Source: Phycisphaerae bacterium (GTDB taxonomy: Bacteria > Planctomycetota > Phycisphaerae > UBA1845 > UTPLA1). From it: a stretch of DNA of 64,000 nucleotides. How positions within the stretch are numbered: position 1 is the first letter of the stretch; every line of letters begins with the position of its first letter. Below the pieces are notes generated by a model. It did no database searches. It saw only the letters and a program-made list of their open reading frames with translations, and was not told the DNA's origin. The position numbers and the translations under genes were made by a program. Shown here in pieces: positions 43,899 to 54,210 of the stretch. Where the stretch lies: positions 186,001-250,000 of the forward strand of contig JAHBXN010000004.1 in NCBI GenBank assembly GCA_019636475.1. The letters run 5' to 3'.

Positions 43899-46642
43899 AG
43901 CGTCATTAAACCGGGCAATAGCAGGAATGCCGACCCGACGCAGGCGATATCGCAGCAGATTAGAAGAATCCCCAATCGAGCGTTTGACGGAATCTGAGAC
44001 AACAGCATGACACTGAAGCCCAGGCAGATCGCCATCGCGTCGGTGACGATGGCCGGGCCTGTTGTTGAGATCGATTGGACCGCCGCTTCACGAGGCCGTG
44101 ATCCGGAAGCGCCCAGAGATCGAAAGCGGTCGATGAGATGAATCCCGTGATCGACGCCGATTCCCAGCGTCATCGCCGCGAACATCGAGGTTGCCACTCC
44201 GATCGGAATATTCAGCCAGCCCATTACGGCGAAGTTCGCGACGACCGCGAGCGAACACGGAATGATCGCGAGCAGGCCCCAGCGGATCGATCGATTGAGC
44301 AGAATCGTGACAATCAGAATCCCCGCAAGTGATCCGATAACCGAGCGTACCTGCGTACGCACAATGGATTGGATCAAAGTCTGGCTGGCGGCCACGTCGC
44401 CGGCGAATTCGATCTTCAGTTGCTGTGGAGACAGGTGCTCGCGCTCGAAGTCACGAATGTGCTCCATGAGCCGAGCCGTGCGGTGGTAATTGGCGTCATT
44501 GAGGAAGATCGTCACCAGGCAGCGTGAACCATCGCGCGTGACGATTTGCGAGAGTTTCTCCGCTCCACGCAGCCGTTCATATTGCTCCCAGAGCCAGGTC
44601 AGACGCTGCGCGTTCGGTGGGATCCGGCGTTCGTCGTCGCGACGCGCCAACGCGGAGTAGTTTAGTGCGGCGAGATACTCGTAGGGACCGAGCACTCCGC
44701 CGACAGCGTCTTCGTGCCTCGCTCGGATCGATTCGTCGAGTTGGCGGATCAGTTCAAGTGTCTCAGGACGATACATTCGGCGCGGCGAAATGGTGTACGA
44801 CATGTGAATCGGATCCGAACCTCCGGGGTGGAAATTCAGCGGGCCGCCTTCGCGCTTTGTCCTGACCAGGACTTGGCCCGCCTGCTGCTCCACGGATTCA
44901 ATTTCCACGAGGCGGACAAAGCGAGAAGGCAGATTGATCGTCGCCGATCTTGGCGAAATCAAGGATGACGACGTCGCTCGCGCGGACGACGCCTCACGAT
45001 CGATGCTGACTTCGATCCGGGCGAATGCGCCCACCCAATTGCCCGGACTGATGTCGGTCTCCGAGCAAACCGCGTCTATTGGCACGCTGAAATCAAACAT
45101 CCCGACGGCTTCCGGATCAAGATCGCCATGAATCTGCCAATCGGGCGACGCGATCTCGAGCGCGAGCACATGCGCGCCGAAGAACCCACGGTTCACCGCC
45201 TCGGTCGCGCGACGAAACTCGCTGTGGGGTGAAAATCCATCGATCCAACTGTCCTGCACCCTCAATTTTGCAATTCCCCACGGCGTGGCAACGAGTAGCG
45301 CGGCGGCGGACAGGAGGATGATCGATCGCCGACCGATGATCCATTGGGCGACCGCGGCCGGCCTGCTGCCGTTTGGAGGAGGAACGCGGTCTTCCATCGA
45401 CAGCAATCGCGGCCGCACGAGCCGTCCGCGTGGAATCAAGGCCAACATCGCGGGCGCGACGGTCAGCGACCAGGCAAGACAGAAGAGAATGCCGATCGCG
45501 CAGAAGACGCCGAATGCCTGAACCGGTTTCAGGTCGGACAGTGCGAACGAGCAGAATGCAACGGCCGTCGTCATGCTGGTTTTTACGATCGGTCTCCAGA
45601 GATCGTTGACGGTTGCGGCGATCAGCCCTCGGCCATCCGCGTTCGGCATTTCAGCGGCGAGTTGGCGATAACGGCTGAAGATGTGGATTTCGTCTGTGAT
45701 TCCGGCGGCGCAGAGGATAATCGGCAGCACGGCGATCGTCAGGTAGACCGGCACCCCGGACCAGCCCATCAGCCCGAAGGTGAAGACCAGGCACGAACCG
45801 GCCTCCATCAAGGGAATCGCGGCTGCGATCGGATTCCGAAATCGCGCGAGGAATACGAGTGCCATCGTCGCGACAGCAATCGGGACGAGGCCGATGTTTC
45901 CGGCGATCCAGCGGCGAAGGTCAAACAGGGATCGAGGCAGGCCTGTCATCGGCGGCTCCGTGGGATCCCATCCACCCATCCACGCCGACGGCACGCCGAG
46001 ATCTTCCAGAATGTGCGTGCCCAGTAGCGACTCCGCGACCGGTGCGCCGACGACATCGATCCTGTCGGGCGCGGGCGTCATTTCGGACGCCAGCTTTCGG
46101 ACTGCGTGGTACATCGCCTGCCGGTTCTGGCCGACGCGCACGCCGACGAGTACGCAGGCGGCTTTCTCGTCATGGGATATGAGCGTGCCGCGATAGATGT
46201 CGAGCTTGCGCAAATCGTCCCGAAGCCGTGCGATTGCCTCCGGACTTTGGGGGATCTCGGCCAGAAACGTCTGGAAGTTCAGAGTGCCCGGCATGACCCG
46301 GTCGTTTTTCTCCGTGGAGAGGCTGGTCACATGCGACGAATCGATGTCCGGCAGTGCGATCAGGCGGTCGGTGACGTTGCGAATCAGCGAGAGCGTTCGA
46401 GTATTGAAAATGCCGTCGGCGTCGGACGCCGTGATGAGCACGACGATTTGATCGCGCAGATGGAAGGTCGATCGCACTTGGTCGTCAATGAGGATGCCGG
46501 GATCGTGCAAGGGCAAGAGCGCGTGGCCGTCCGTTCGAAGCTGCAGCCGCGTCAACCCCGGCGCGGCCAGTGCGACAATTACCAGTGCGATCACCAGGGT
46601 CGCACGAGGGTGTGCGATTGCCCATCTGCTGAGCCGAGGCAC
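43853..46642 (-). CDS. RND-superfamily MMPL-type transporter
   Basis: The 929-residue protein has twelve predicted transmembrane helices in two halves of six, each with a large extracytoplasmic loop after the first helix, the layout of RND/MMPL exporters. Visible features include FARIEVSIDREASS in the second loop and GVATSMFAAMTLGIGVDHGIHLIDRFR, the helix with an Asp in the proton-relay position. Such proteins export lipids, hopanoids or other hydrophobic compounds by proton motive force. The substrate is unknown. Its 3' end overlaps the convergent selenoprotein gene by 46 nt. Confidence 0.9.
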   Translation of the reverse strand: MPRLSRWAIAHPRATLVIALVIVALAAPGLTRLQLRTDGHALLPLHDPGILIDDQVRSTFHLRDQIVVLITASDADGIFNTRTLSLIRNVTDRLIALPDIDSSHVTSLSTEKNDRVMPGTLNFQTFLAEIPQSPEAIARLRDDLRKLDIYRGTLISHDEKAACVLVGVRVGQNRQAMYHAVRKLASEMTPAPDRIDVVGAPVAESLLGTHILEDLGVPSAWMGGWDPTEPPMTGLPRSLFDLRRWIAGNIGLVPIAVATMALVFLARFRNPIAAAIPLMEAGSCLVFTFGLMGWSGVPVYLTIAVLPIILCAAGITDEIHIFSRYRQLAAEMPNADGRGLIAATVNDLWRPIVKTSMTTAVAFCSFALSDLKPVQAFGVFCAIGILFCLAWSLTVAPAMLALIPRGRLVRPRLLSMEDRVPPPNGSRPAAVAQWIIGRRSIILLSAAALLVATPWGIAKLRVQDSWIDGFSPHSEFRRATEAVNRGFFGAHVLALEIASPDWQIHGDLDPEAVGMFDFSVPIDAVCSETDISPGNWVGAFARIEVSIDREASSARATSSSLISPRSATINLPSRFVRLVEIESVEQQAGQVLVRTKREGGPLNFHPGGSDPIHMSYTISPRRMYRPETLELIRQLDESIRARHEDAVGGVLGPYEYLAALNYSALARRDDERRIPPNAQRLTWLWEQYERLRGAEKLSQIVTRDGSRCLVTIFLNDANYHRTARLMEHIRDFEREHLSPQQLKIEFAGDVAASQTLIQSIVRTQVRSVIGSLAGILIVTILLNRSIRWGLLAIIPCSLAVVANFAVMGWLNIPIGVATSMFAAMTLGIGVDHGIHLIDRFRSLGASGSRPREAAVQSISTTGPAIVTDAMAICLGFSVMLLSQIPSNARLGILLICCDIACVGSAFLLLPGLMTLQRDRPDERPLKVES

Positions 46643-46804
46643 GAAGTTGCCCTTTCAATTGAATGCACGACCAGGCGATTCACCGACCGGAACTTGCGAA
46701 TCATCTTAATGCGAGACGCGGGCGAATCCCATTTTGGCGGGCAGTAGCGACTTTTATGGTGAGACCGGGATGCGGATGCGTCCAGCCAGGGGCGAATAGC
46801 CGGG

Positions 46805-47770
46805 TTATTCCTTGCGGCGCTCGTCCTGCTCGAGTTCCATTCGGCGGAGTCGGTAGGAGACGTCCTCCAGCACGCCCCGGCTGGCGTTGATCAGATCGGC
46901 GACGATGCCGGTCAGCACCATTTGAAAGCCTGCCAGCAAAAGAATCGCCGACAGAATGAGCGATTGGGTATGTTCGTTGGGCAGTCTGCCCGCGGCGAGC
47001 CATAACCAGATGAACCGCAGTCCGATGATGAATCCGACGCCGAACGTGATCGCGCCGAGCGTGCTGAAGATTTTCATCGCCCGGTAGGACGAATAAACCC
47101 GAAGCATGATGCTGATCGAATGCGTGATGAAGACGCCGATATTTGAGAACAACCGTGATTCGCGGAGCTTGTCATTCGTGCGAATTGGCACCGAGACCGT
47201 GATGATGCGCTTGCGGCCTGCCTGAATGACATGATCGACGGTATGGTCGAAATCCGTGGACAGCGAAAATCGCATGGCGGCTTCACGGGAGTACGCTTTG
47301 AAACCACTGGCGACGTCGGGCACTTTGAGGTTCGCCAGGCGACTCACAACATGGCTGCCGAGCGTCTGCATCTTCTTCTTGATAAACGAGAAGTGCGGCA
47401 CCTTCTCCGGCTCGCGATCGCCGATGACGAGGTCCGCCCGTCCTTCGATGATCGGCTGTACCAGCTTGGGGATGTCGCCGCCGAAGTACTGGTTGTCCCC
47501 GTCGGTGTTGACGATGATGTCCGCGCCATGGCGCAGGCAATAGTCAAACCCGGCCGCAAATGCATGCCCCAGTCCACGATTTCCCGTAAAGCTGACGATG
47601 TGTTTGACGCCGTGCTGACGTGCAACCTCGATCGTGCGGTCGGTGCATCCGTCGTCGATTATGAGCACGTTGATCTCATCGATTCCGGGGATTTGCGTGG
47701 GAAGGTCGCGCAAGGTGGCCGGGAGAGTGGCTTCTTCGTTCAAGCAGGGGATTTGAATGAAGAGTTTCAT
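46805..47770 (-). CDS. Family 2 glycosyltransferase (polyprenol-phosphate type)
   Basis: The 321-residue protein starts MKLFIQIPCLNEEATL at 47770, the usual beginning of the family; an upstream TTG at 47833 adds 21 non-typical residues. The GT-A core contains IDDGCTDRT, NTDGDNQYFGGDIP (DxD-like sugar-nucleotide site) and FDHTVDHVIQAGRKR. Two C-terminal transmembrane helices (LGAITFGVGFIIGLRF, LILSAILLLAGFQMVLTGIV) and a coiled tail follow. Such proteins transfer mannose, glucose or GlcNAc to polyprenol phosphate. Sugar unknown. Confidence 0.88.
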   Translation of the reverse strand: MKLFIQIPCLNEEATLPATLRDLPTQIPGIDEINVLIIDDGCTDRTIEVARQHGVKHIVSFTGNRGLGHAFAAGFDYCLRHGADIIVNTDGDNQYFGGDIPKLVQPIIEGRADLVIGDREPEKVPHFSFIKKKMQTLGSHVVSRLANLKVPDVASGFKAYSREAAMRFSLSTDFDHTVDHVIQAGRKRIITVSVPIRTNDKLRESRLFSNIGVFITHSISIMLRVYSSYRAMKIFSTLGAITFGVGFIIGLRFIWLWLAAGRLPNEHTQSLILSAILLLAGFQMVLTGIVADLINASRGVLEDVSYRLRRMELEQDERRKE

Positions 47771-47928
47771 GGAAGGACGCCGGTGTTCCAGGCCAGTCGC
47801 CTCGATGCTCAGAAAGACGATGGGCTTTGGCAAGCCGGCAGGCTGTTTTCCGTTTTCTAGTCCGGACGCTTACAATGCGCCCCTGTCGTTAACATCGGCC
47901 GAAACTGCGTCTTTTCGGAGTTATACAT

Positions 47929-50760
47929 ATGCAATTCGCTGACACAATAACCACATCCTGCCGGTTCCCGTCGGAATTGACAATCGCGGAACGAAGGAGA
48001 GGGCGACCAGCCGCTTGGGCATCTCTTCGAATCTGGACCGCATCGGCAATTCTCGCGCTTCTGGCGGCCGCCGTCTCCCCGGCTTCCGCTCAGGACGTCA
48101 AGTACGAGAAATACAAGCTAGAGAACGGAATGACCGTGATTCTGCATCAGGATCACTCCTTGCCGGTCGCAACAATCAACCTTTGGTACTACGTCGGAGG
48201 CAAGGACGAGTCTCCGGGGCGATCGGGCTTTGCGCACCTTTTCGAGCATCTCATGTTCATGGGAACCCGCCGAGTGGAAGGCAACAAGTTTGATGCCCTG
48301 ATGGAGGGCGGCGGCGGTTGGAACAACGCATCCACGTCTTGGGACCGAACGAATTACTACTCCTTCGGGCCGAGCCGCCTGCTGCCGACTTTGCTCTGGC
48401 TCGATGCGGACCGGTTGGAGGACCTCGGCCGCGAGATGACTCAGGAGAAGCTCGACAAACAGCGGGAAGTCGTTCGCAATGAGCGTCGACAAACCAGTGA
48501 GATGCAGCCCTACGGCCGCGCTGATCTGAAGGTTTCCGAACTGATGTACCCCATCGGGCATCCTTATCACATCGAGGTCATCGGCACCCATGAAGACCTC
48601 CAGGCGGCCAGCGTGCAGGACGTGAAAGAGTTTTTCAATACGTTTTATGTTCCGAACAATCTGTCGCTGGTCGTCGCCGGCGATTTTGATCCTGCGGAGA
48701 TCAAGCCGCTTGTCGAGAAGCTGTTCGGCACGTTGCCCAGATCGGCTGATCCGCGGCACGCGCAGGCCGATCCGGTCAAATTAACCGAAGTGAAGCGGCT
48801 GACCCTGACGGATCAGGTGCAATTCAGTCGGCTCTCACTGGTTTACCACAGTCCCGCCGAGTTTCAGGCAGGTGACGCGGAGATGACGCTCGTCGGACGC
48901 ATCCTCGGCGAGGGCAAGAGCAGCCGCCTGTATAAGCGGCTGGTCTATGACGACAAGCTCGCCACGAGCGTCTCGGCTTATCAGATGTCGGGTATGCTGG
49001 GATCACTGTTTCAGATTCAAGTCATGGCTCGGCCCGGCGTGTCACTCGATCAGATCGAGCAGGTGACGGATGAAGTGATCGGCGAGTTTTTGGCCGAGGG
49101 GCCGACCGACGCAGAGCTGGAGCGACAGAAATCCGCAATTGAATACGAAATGCTGTCCGGTCTTGAAAGCCTTCTGAGCAAGGCAGACGCGTTGAATAAG
49201 TACAATTTCTACTTCGGCGAGCCGAACGGCTTCAAACGCGATCTGGACCGGTTTCGCCGCGAGACACCGGCGTCCATTTTGAAAGTCGCGAAAGAAACGC
49301 TGACGCCGAACGCACGGCTGATTATGCGCGTGCTCTCGGAGGCTGACGCAGGAAAACCAAGCTCCAGTTCGAATGACACGCTCGCCGGCCGGGACGAACA
49401 ACCGGGTGAAATGGCGACGCGCGACTTTATCCCGCAGGCTCCGACAATCTTCAAGCTGTCGAACGGGATTGAAGTTCGACACTGGCAGCGAAGTGAGTTG
49501 CCGTTGGTCGAGATTTCGCTCTTTCAAAAGGCCGGCGCGCTGTTTGCAGACGTGGACAAGCCCGGACTTGCCTACCTGACTGCGTCGATGCTGGATGAAG
49601 GCGCGGGAGATTTGGACGCGCTGGCATTCAGTGACGCGCTTGACATGCTGGGCGCGACATTGCAAGCGAGCGCGGACCGTGAATATGCCTCGGTCGATAT
49701 CGCCGTCCTGAAACGAAATCTGGACAAGGCAATCGGGCTGTTCGCCGATGCGATACTTCGACCTCGCTTCGATCAGAAGGAATGGGACCGCGTCAAACGG
49801 CTGCATCTCGAGGCGTTGAAGCAGGCCGAGGACCGGGCGACGGTGGTCGCGTCGCGCGTTGGTATGATGGCGTTTTTTGGCGCGGATCACCCGTTTGGCG
49901 TTCCGGTAAATGGCACCACCGATTCGATCAACTCGATCGAACTCGCTGATGTGAAACGGTGTCATGCGATGGTCTATGTGCCTGCCGGCGCGATCATTTT
50001 CGTCGCAGGCGATCTGACGGCGGACGAAGCGAAATCCACCCTTGAAAAGGCGTTCGGCGGCTGGGCCGCACCGAGCGGAGCCTCTCAGCCTGCGCCGATG
50101 GCGGTGGAGCAGCCCGCGGCAGCGCCGATGCGTGTGGTGCTCGTGGACAAGCCAGGCGCGGTCCAGACCGTGATTCGCTTCTACATGCCCGGCCCGAAGG
50201 CAAATGACCCCAACCGAGTGAAGTATGACTTGCTGAATACCATCCTCGGCGGAAGTTTCACGAGCCGGCTGAATCAGAATCTGCGAGAGGACAAGGGGTA
50301 CACCTACGGCGCGCGATCCACTTATAACATGGCTCGGAGCGTCGGCTACATGAGCGCGGGAGCAGACGTGCAGGCCGAGGTCACCGGCGCGGCACTGAAG
50401 GAGTTCTTGGCGGAGTTTGGCGCAATTCGCGGGGGGGATATTAAATCCCAGGAGGCTGGAAAGACGAGGGAAACGAATCGGATGGAAATTGTGCAGGGAT
50501 TCCAGGGACTTTCCGGCGTGATCAACACGGCCGAGTCATTGGAAGTCGCTGGTCGGCCTTTCGAATCTTTGGCGGCGGACCTTGCAACCATGTTCGGCAT
50601 CACGGAATCCGATCTGAACGCGCTGGCCAACAAGGCGATTCCACTGGAGAACGCCCTCGTGGTGTTGGTCGGTGATCGCAAGCTGATCGAGTCTCAGTTA
50701 AGTGGGCTGGGCCTGCCGAAACCGGAGCTGCTGACAGTTCGCGGAGAATCGGTCCCTTAA
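47929..50760 (+). CDS. Secreted M16 (pitrilysin-type) zinc metallopeptidase
   Basis: The 943-residue protein has a signal peptide (ASAILALLAAAVSPASAQ) and two M16 halves. The N-terminal half carries the inverted zinc motif HLFEHLMFMG (HxxEH) and the downstream Glu of NERRQTSEM. The C-terminal half (YLTASMLDEGAG) lacks the motif, as in family members where it is structural. The second half also contains NLREDKGYTYGARS, the usual substrate-binding Arg/Tyr box. It probably degrades peptides in the periplasm or outside. It is divergent from the glycosyltransferase gene. Confidence 0.93.
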   Translation: MQFADTITTSCRFPSELTIAERRRGRPAAWASLRIWTASAILALLAAAVSPASAQDVKYEKYKLENGMTVILHQDHSLPVATINLWYYVGGKDESPGRSGFAHLFEHLMFMGTRRVEGNKFDALMEGGGGWNNASTSWDRTNYYSFGPSRLLPTLLWLDADRLEDLGREMTQEKLDKQREVVRNERRQTSEMQPYGRADLKVSELMYPIGHPYHIEVIGTHEDLQAASVQDVKEFFNTFYVPNNLSLVVAGDFDPAEIKPLVEKLFGTLPRSADPRHAQADPVKLTEVKRLTLTDQVQFSRLSLVYHSPAEFQAGDAEMTLVGRILGEGKSSRLYKRLVYDDKLATSVSAYQMSGMLGSLFQIQVMARPGVSLDQIEQVTDEVIGEFLAEGPTDAELERQKSAIEYEMLSGLESLLSKADALNKYNFYFGEPNGFKRDLDRFRRETPASILKVAKETLTPNARLIMRVLSEADAGKPSSSSNDTLAGRDEQPGEMATRDFIPQAPTIFKLSNGIEVRHWQRSELPLVEISLFQKAGALFADVDKPGLAYLTASMLDEGAGDLDALAFSDALDMLGATLQASADREYASVDIAVLKRNLDKAIGLFADAILRPRFDQKEWDRVKRLHLEALKQAEDRATVVASRVGMMAFFGADHPFGVPVNGTTDSINSIELADVKRCHAMVYVPAGAIIFVAGDLTADEAKSTLEKAFGGWAAPSGASQPAPMAVEQPAAAPMRVVLVDKPGAVQTVIRFYMPGPKANDPNRVKYDLLNTILGGSFTSRLNQNLREDKGYTYGARSTYNMARSVGYMSAGADVQAEVTGAALKEFLAEFGAIRGGDIKSQEAGKTRETNRMEIVQGFQGLSGVINTAESLEVAGRPFESLAADLATMFGITESDLNALANKAIPLENALVVLVGDRKLIESQLSGLGLPKPELLTVRGESVP

Positions 50761-50789
50761 GTTTGCGGATCGATTGAACGTCGCGCAAC

Positions 50790-51740
50790 TTACGGGCGGG
50801 GGAGGTTTGCGAAGACTGAGCGTCCGAGGCTGCGGAAGGACAACTCCGGCCAGGGCGCCGGCGGACCGCCGGGGCGCAGTGCTCCGAGCATCGCCCGGAA
50901 CCAGACATACAGTGAATGGGCTTTGTCCCGCAGTGTCAGTTTCGGCGCAAGGCCGTTCACGCGGAAAAGCAGCGCGGTCACATCGTCTTCCTTTAGGTTG
51001 GTCGGGTTCATCGCCTCAAGTGCGGCCAGGACGGCCGGAACGAACTCAGCGGGATCGGAGAGGTCGATGGACTGAACCAGTTCGAGCAGTCCGCGCGTTC
51101 CGAGCATCTGGCCGTCCGCGCCGCGGCATTCGCTCAATGCATCGGTATAGCACAGAACCAGATCGCCGACGGCCAGCCGCGTGGCGAACTGTTCGTACTG
51201 CACTCGCTCAATAATGCCGAGCGGGGTGTTGCTGATTTCCGCCGGCCTGGCGGACCGCGTGCCTCCGGAGCTTGCCCCGCTCCTGGCTTCGAGCACAGTC
51301 CATCGCCCGGATGCTGCGCAGTAACGCAGAGGCGGCGGATGTCCCGCGTTGCAGACGGCCAGCTCACTTGTCGGCGCGAAATAGGTTGTTACGACCGCGG
51401 TTGCGAAAAGTCCGGCATGATCGAGATTCGTGAACTGTTCGTTCATTCTGCGCACGAACCGCGTCTGATCGATGAAATTGACGAATTGCCGCATGAGATT
51501 CCGAAGGCCTGCTGCTGTTCGCGCAACCGGATCGCCATGTCCGCTGACGTCCGCAAGTAGCAATCGGGTAATGCGGCCGGTGGCACATGACGAAACGTAA
51601 TGCACATCGCCGCCGGCGGCGGCATCGCCATAGGGCCTGCTGTAGACCCATGCATCCAGGCCGGCCATCACGACACCGCAATTGACAGGCTGGTTGCCGC
51701 CCCAGACTTCCATGCATTGCATTTTGTGTGGATCGGTCAT
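50790..51740 (-). CDS. SpoIIE-type PP2C serine/threonine phosphatase
   Basis: This 316-residue protein has a single SpoIIE/RsbU-like phosphatase domain. Motifs with metal-binding Asp residues are AAAGGDVHYVSS, LLADVSGHGDPVA, AVCNAGHPPPLRY and LVLCYTDALSECR. It has no sensor or transmembrane region, so it probably acts on an anti-anti-sigma factor in a partner-switching module. I start at MTDPHKMQ (51740); the frame stays open to 51968 but the extension is Arg-rich and lacks a ribosome-binding site. The target is unknown. No STAS or RsbW gene is adjacent. Confidence 0.85.
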   Translation of the reverse strand: MTDPHKMQCMEVWGGNQPVNCGVVMAGLDAWVYSRPYGDAAAGGDVHYVSSCATGRITRLLLADVSGHGDPVARTAAGLRNLMRQFVNFIDQTRFVRRMNEQFTNLDHAGLFATAVVTTYFAPTSELAVCNAGHPPPLRYCAASGRWTVLEARSGASSGGTRSARPAEISNTPLGIIERVQYEQFATRLAVGDLVLCYTDALSECRGADGQMLGTRGLLELVQSIDLSDPAEFVPAVLAALEAMNPTNLKEDDVTALLFRVNGLAPKLTLRDKAHSLYVWFRAMLGALRPGGPPAPWPELSFRSLGRSVFANLPRP

Positions 51741-51972
51741 GATGTCTTGAGTTCGGAATCGTTTTGCATGATGCCGTTTGCGGTGTTGCTCGCGTTGATT
51801 CCGGGCAAACAAGTTCAGGAATCTGGTCGGACAATGCCCGGCTGGGGTTCGTGTTCGGCTCGGCATTTCCGCCGTCTGCATAGGTTGTAGTCTCCGAGGG
51901 CCGCTCCGTCCAAATTCGCACTGACTCAGGGCGGCGTGCTTTCTCCGGAATTCGCTCCGGGCTACCATTGAG

Positions 51973-53019
51973 ATGCATATGAAGTACGAAAGGGTACATA
52001 TTGAATCGATCGGGTACGAACTTCCACCCTGTGTGGTGACCTCGCGTGCGTTGGAAGATCGGCTGGCGCCGCTCTATCGGGAGCTTCGGATTCAGCCGGG
52101 CCAGCTCGAGGCGTGGACCGGCGTTCGCGAGCGGCGGTATTGGAATTCGGGCATGTCCGTAGCCGAAGGGGCGACACGGGCGGGGCGCCGGGCGCTGGCC
52201 GCGTCGCGCGTGGCGGCAGAGGATATCGGCGTGGTCGTCTACGCGGGTGTCTGCCGCGATCTGCTGGAGCCTGCGATTGCGTGTTCCGTGGCGAGCGGAT
52301 TGGGTGTCAATGGCCGAACGCAGATCTACGACGTCTCCAATGCGTGCCTAGGGGTGATGAACGGCATCCTTCAAGTTGCGAACGCGATTGAGTTGGGGCA
52401 TGTCCGGGCGGGGCTGGTCGTCTCGTGCGAGTCCGCGAAGGAAATCGTTGACCTCACCATCGAGGAGATGTTGCGTGTTCGAGATATGGAGACGTTGCGA
52501 CTGAAGCTGGCAACGCTCACAGGGGGAAGCGGTGCAATCGGGGTGGTGGTTTGTGATCGTGACCTCGCGCCGGACAGCCACCGACTCGTTGGCGGCGCGA
52601 TGCTGAGCGATTCGCGCCATCATGAATTATGCCGATGGTGGCCGGCAACGAGCGGCCCGGAACCGCGGCCGATGCGTATGCTGACCGACGCGGCGAAGGT
52701 TCTGGAGCACGGAGTCGCGCTGGGTCGTAACACCTGGGAGGCGTTTCTCGCTGAAACAGGCTGGAGCGGCGACGAAGTTGATCGAACGATCTGCCATCAG
52801 GTCGGGGCGCCGCACCGCGAGACCGTGTTGAAGCTGATGGGTGTGCCGATGGAGCGAGACTTCGTCACCTATGAATTTCTCGGCAACATCGGAACGGTTA
52901 GTCTGCCGATCACCGCGGCAATCGCGGACGAACGCGGATTTCTGGAGAAGGGGCATCGCGTCGCATTCTGCGGCATCGGCAGCGGGCTGAATTGTGTGAT
53001 TCTCGGTGTCGAATGGTAG
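51973..53019 (+). CDS. 3-oxoacyl-ACP synthase III-like (FabH/OleA family)
   Basis: The 348-residue thiolase-fold condensing enzyme has the catalytic triad: Cys125 in DVSNACLGVMN, His in ICHQVGAPHRE and Asn in EFLGNIGTVSLPI. The family joins an acyl-CoA or acyl-ACP to a malonyl (or second acyl) unit. The arrangement resembles stand-alone KAS III/OleA-type enzymes in Planctomycetes that make alkenes or ketones; no oleBCD partners lie near it, so function is not fixed. It begins at 51973 (second ATG at 51979) and is divergent from the SpoIIE gene. Confidence 0.88.
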   Translation: MHMKYERVHIESIGYELPPCVVTSRALEDRLAPLYRELRIQPGQLEAWTGVRERRYWNSGMSVAEGATRAGRRALAASRVAAEDIGVVVYAGVCRDLLEPAIACSVASGLGVNGRTQIYDVSNACLGVMNGILQVANAIELGHVRAGLVVSCESAKEIVDLTIEEMLRVRDMETLRLKLATLTGGSGAIGVVVCDRDLAPDSHRLVGGAMLSDSRHHELCRWWPATSGPEPRPMRMLTDAAKVLEHGVALGRNTWEAFLAETGWSGDEVDRTICHQVGAPHRETVLKLMGVPMERDFVTYEFLGNIGTVSLPITAAIADERGFLEKGHRVAFCGIGSGLNCVILGVEW

Positions 53020-53067
53020 CTGCCGCCGTCACGCGGACCTCGGAGCGTCCGGGCGATGCCTCATGTT

Positions 53068-54210
53068 TTATTTCCGGTCCTTTAGTGCCGCGCGATCCGC
53101 ACTGATTGCGATGGCGTCATTCTCCGTGATGATTTCAACGATGTCGAAATGCCCGTTTTCACGGGCGATCTCAAGCGGGGTTCGCCCTTTGAGGTCCTTG
53201 GCTTTTGTATCCGCCCCGCGAGCGAGCAGCGCCCGAACAACACGCGACTGATTGTGCGCGGCCGCATGGTGCAGCGCCGTAAACCCGCGGCGGTCCCACT
53301 CTTTGATATTGGCGCCCTGATCGAGCAGCAGCCGCACGATGCCGCTGTGCCCGGCGATGGCCGCGATCATGAGTGGCGTGCGAAGTTCCTCGTCTTTCAC
53401 TTCGGTCTTCGCGCCGCGCGCCAGCAGCATTTGGACAATTCGGAACTGTCCATTGCTTGCCGCCCAGTAAAGCGGCGCCCTGGCAGCCGGACCGTCGCCG
53501 TCGATCAACGAGGGGGCTTTTCGCAGCGCGGCCTCCACATCCGCGACAAGCCCCAATCCCGCCGCAGAAAGCAGATCGATCGAAGCGCCGTTGGCGATGA
53601 GCGTCTGGCCGGTCTCAAGATGCCCGTTGAAAACGGCGGCCATCAATGGCGAGTAACCGCCGGACTTCGGCGTTGCATTGATATCCGCGCCATGCGAAAC
53701 GAGAAGCCGAATCATGCCGATGTGGCCCTCCCGTGCTGCAAGGAACAACGCGGTCTCACCATAGTCGTTGCCGACTCCCACGCGCGCGCCGCGCGCGAGC
53801 AGAACCTTGGCCATCTCCAGTCGGTTGGCGAAGGCCGCCATATGCAGCGCGGTCCATTGGCCTCTCGATGTTCGAAAGGCGAAGGTCCCGTCGTCGCGTT
53901 CGATCTTCATAAAAGATGGACCCGACGCGAGTTGGACATTCGCTCCGCTGGCGATTAGAAAATCGAAGGCCCGCTTTTTGTTCATCATGACCGAGAGATG
54001 CAGGGGAGTAAGTCCGTCGTTGTCGCGGGCGTTCAGCAGTGTGATGTCTCGGGAGAGCCATTGCCGCAGCGCGAGCGTATCGTCGTCGCGAACGGCACGA
54101 TGAATCGAACGCGGGGCGTCGTTGGCGAGAGCGACCGTATCAACGCGGACGCCGCATAGTGCGACGAGAAGCGCCAGCAAGTGCGTGAACTGAATGCGAC
54201 CGGGGGGCAT
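53068..54210 (-). CDS. Secreted ankyrin-repeat protein
   Basis: The 380-residue protein starts at the ATG at 54210 behind GGAGG (8-nt spacing) and has an N-terminal signal (FTHLLALLVALCG). It carries about nine ankyrin repeats, with helix-turn blocks such as DGLTPLHLSVMM, GQWTALHMAAFANRLEMAKVLLARGA and RRGFTALHHAAAHNQSRVV. Ankyrin repeats mediate protein-protein binding; no catalytic part is seen. It lies on the strand opposite KAS III with a 49-nt gap. Its partner is unknown. Confidence 0.88.
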   Translation of the reverse strand: MPPGRIQFTHLLALLVALCGVRVDTVALANDAPRSIHRAVRDDDTLALRQWLSRDITLLNARDNDGLTPLHLSVMMNKKRAFDFLIASGANVQLASGPSFMKIERDDGTFAFRTSRGQWTALHMAAFANRLEMAKVLLARGARVGVGNDYGETALFLAAREGHIGMIRLLVSHGADINATPKSGGYSPLMAAVFNGHLETGQTLIANGASIDLLSAAGLGLVADVEAALRKAPSLIDGDGPAARAPLYWAASNGQFRIVQMLLARGAKTEVKDEELRTPLMIAAIAGHSGIVRLLLDQGANIKEWDRRGFTALHHAAAHNQSRVVRALLARGADTKAKDLKGRTPLEIARENGHFDIVEIITENDAIAISADRAALKDRK

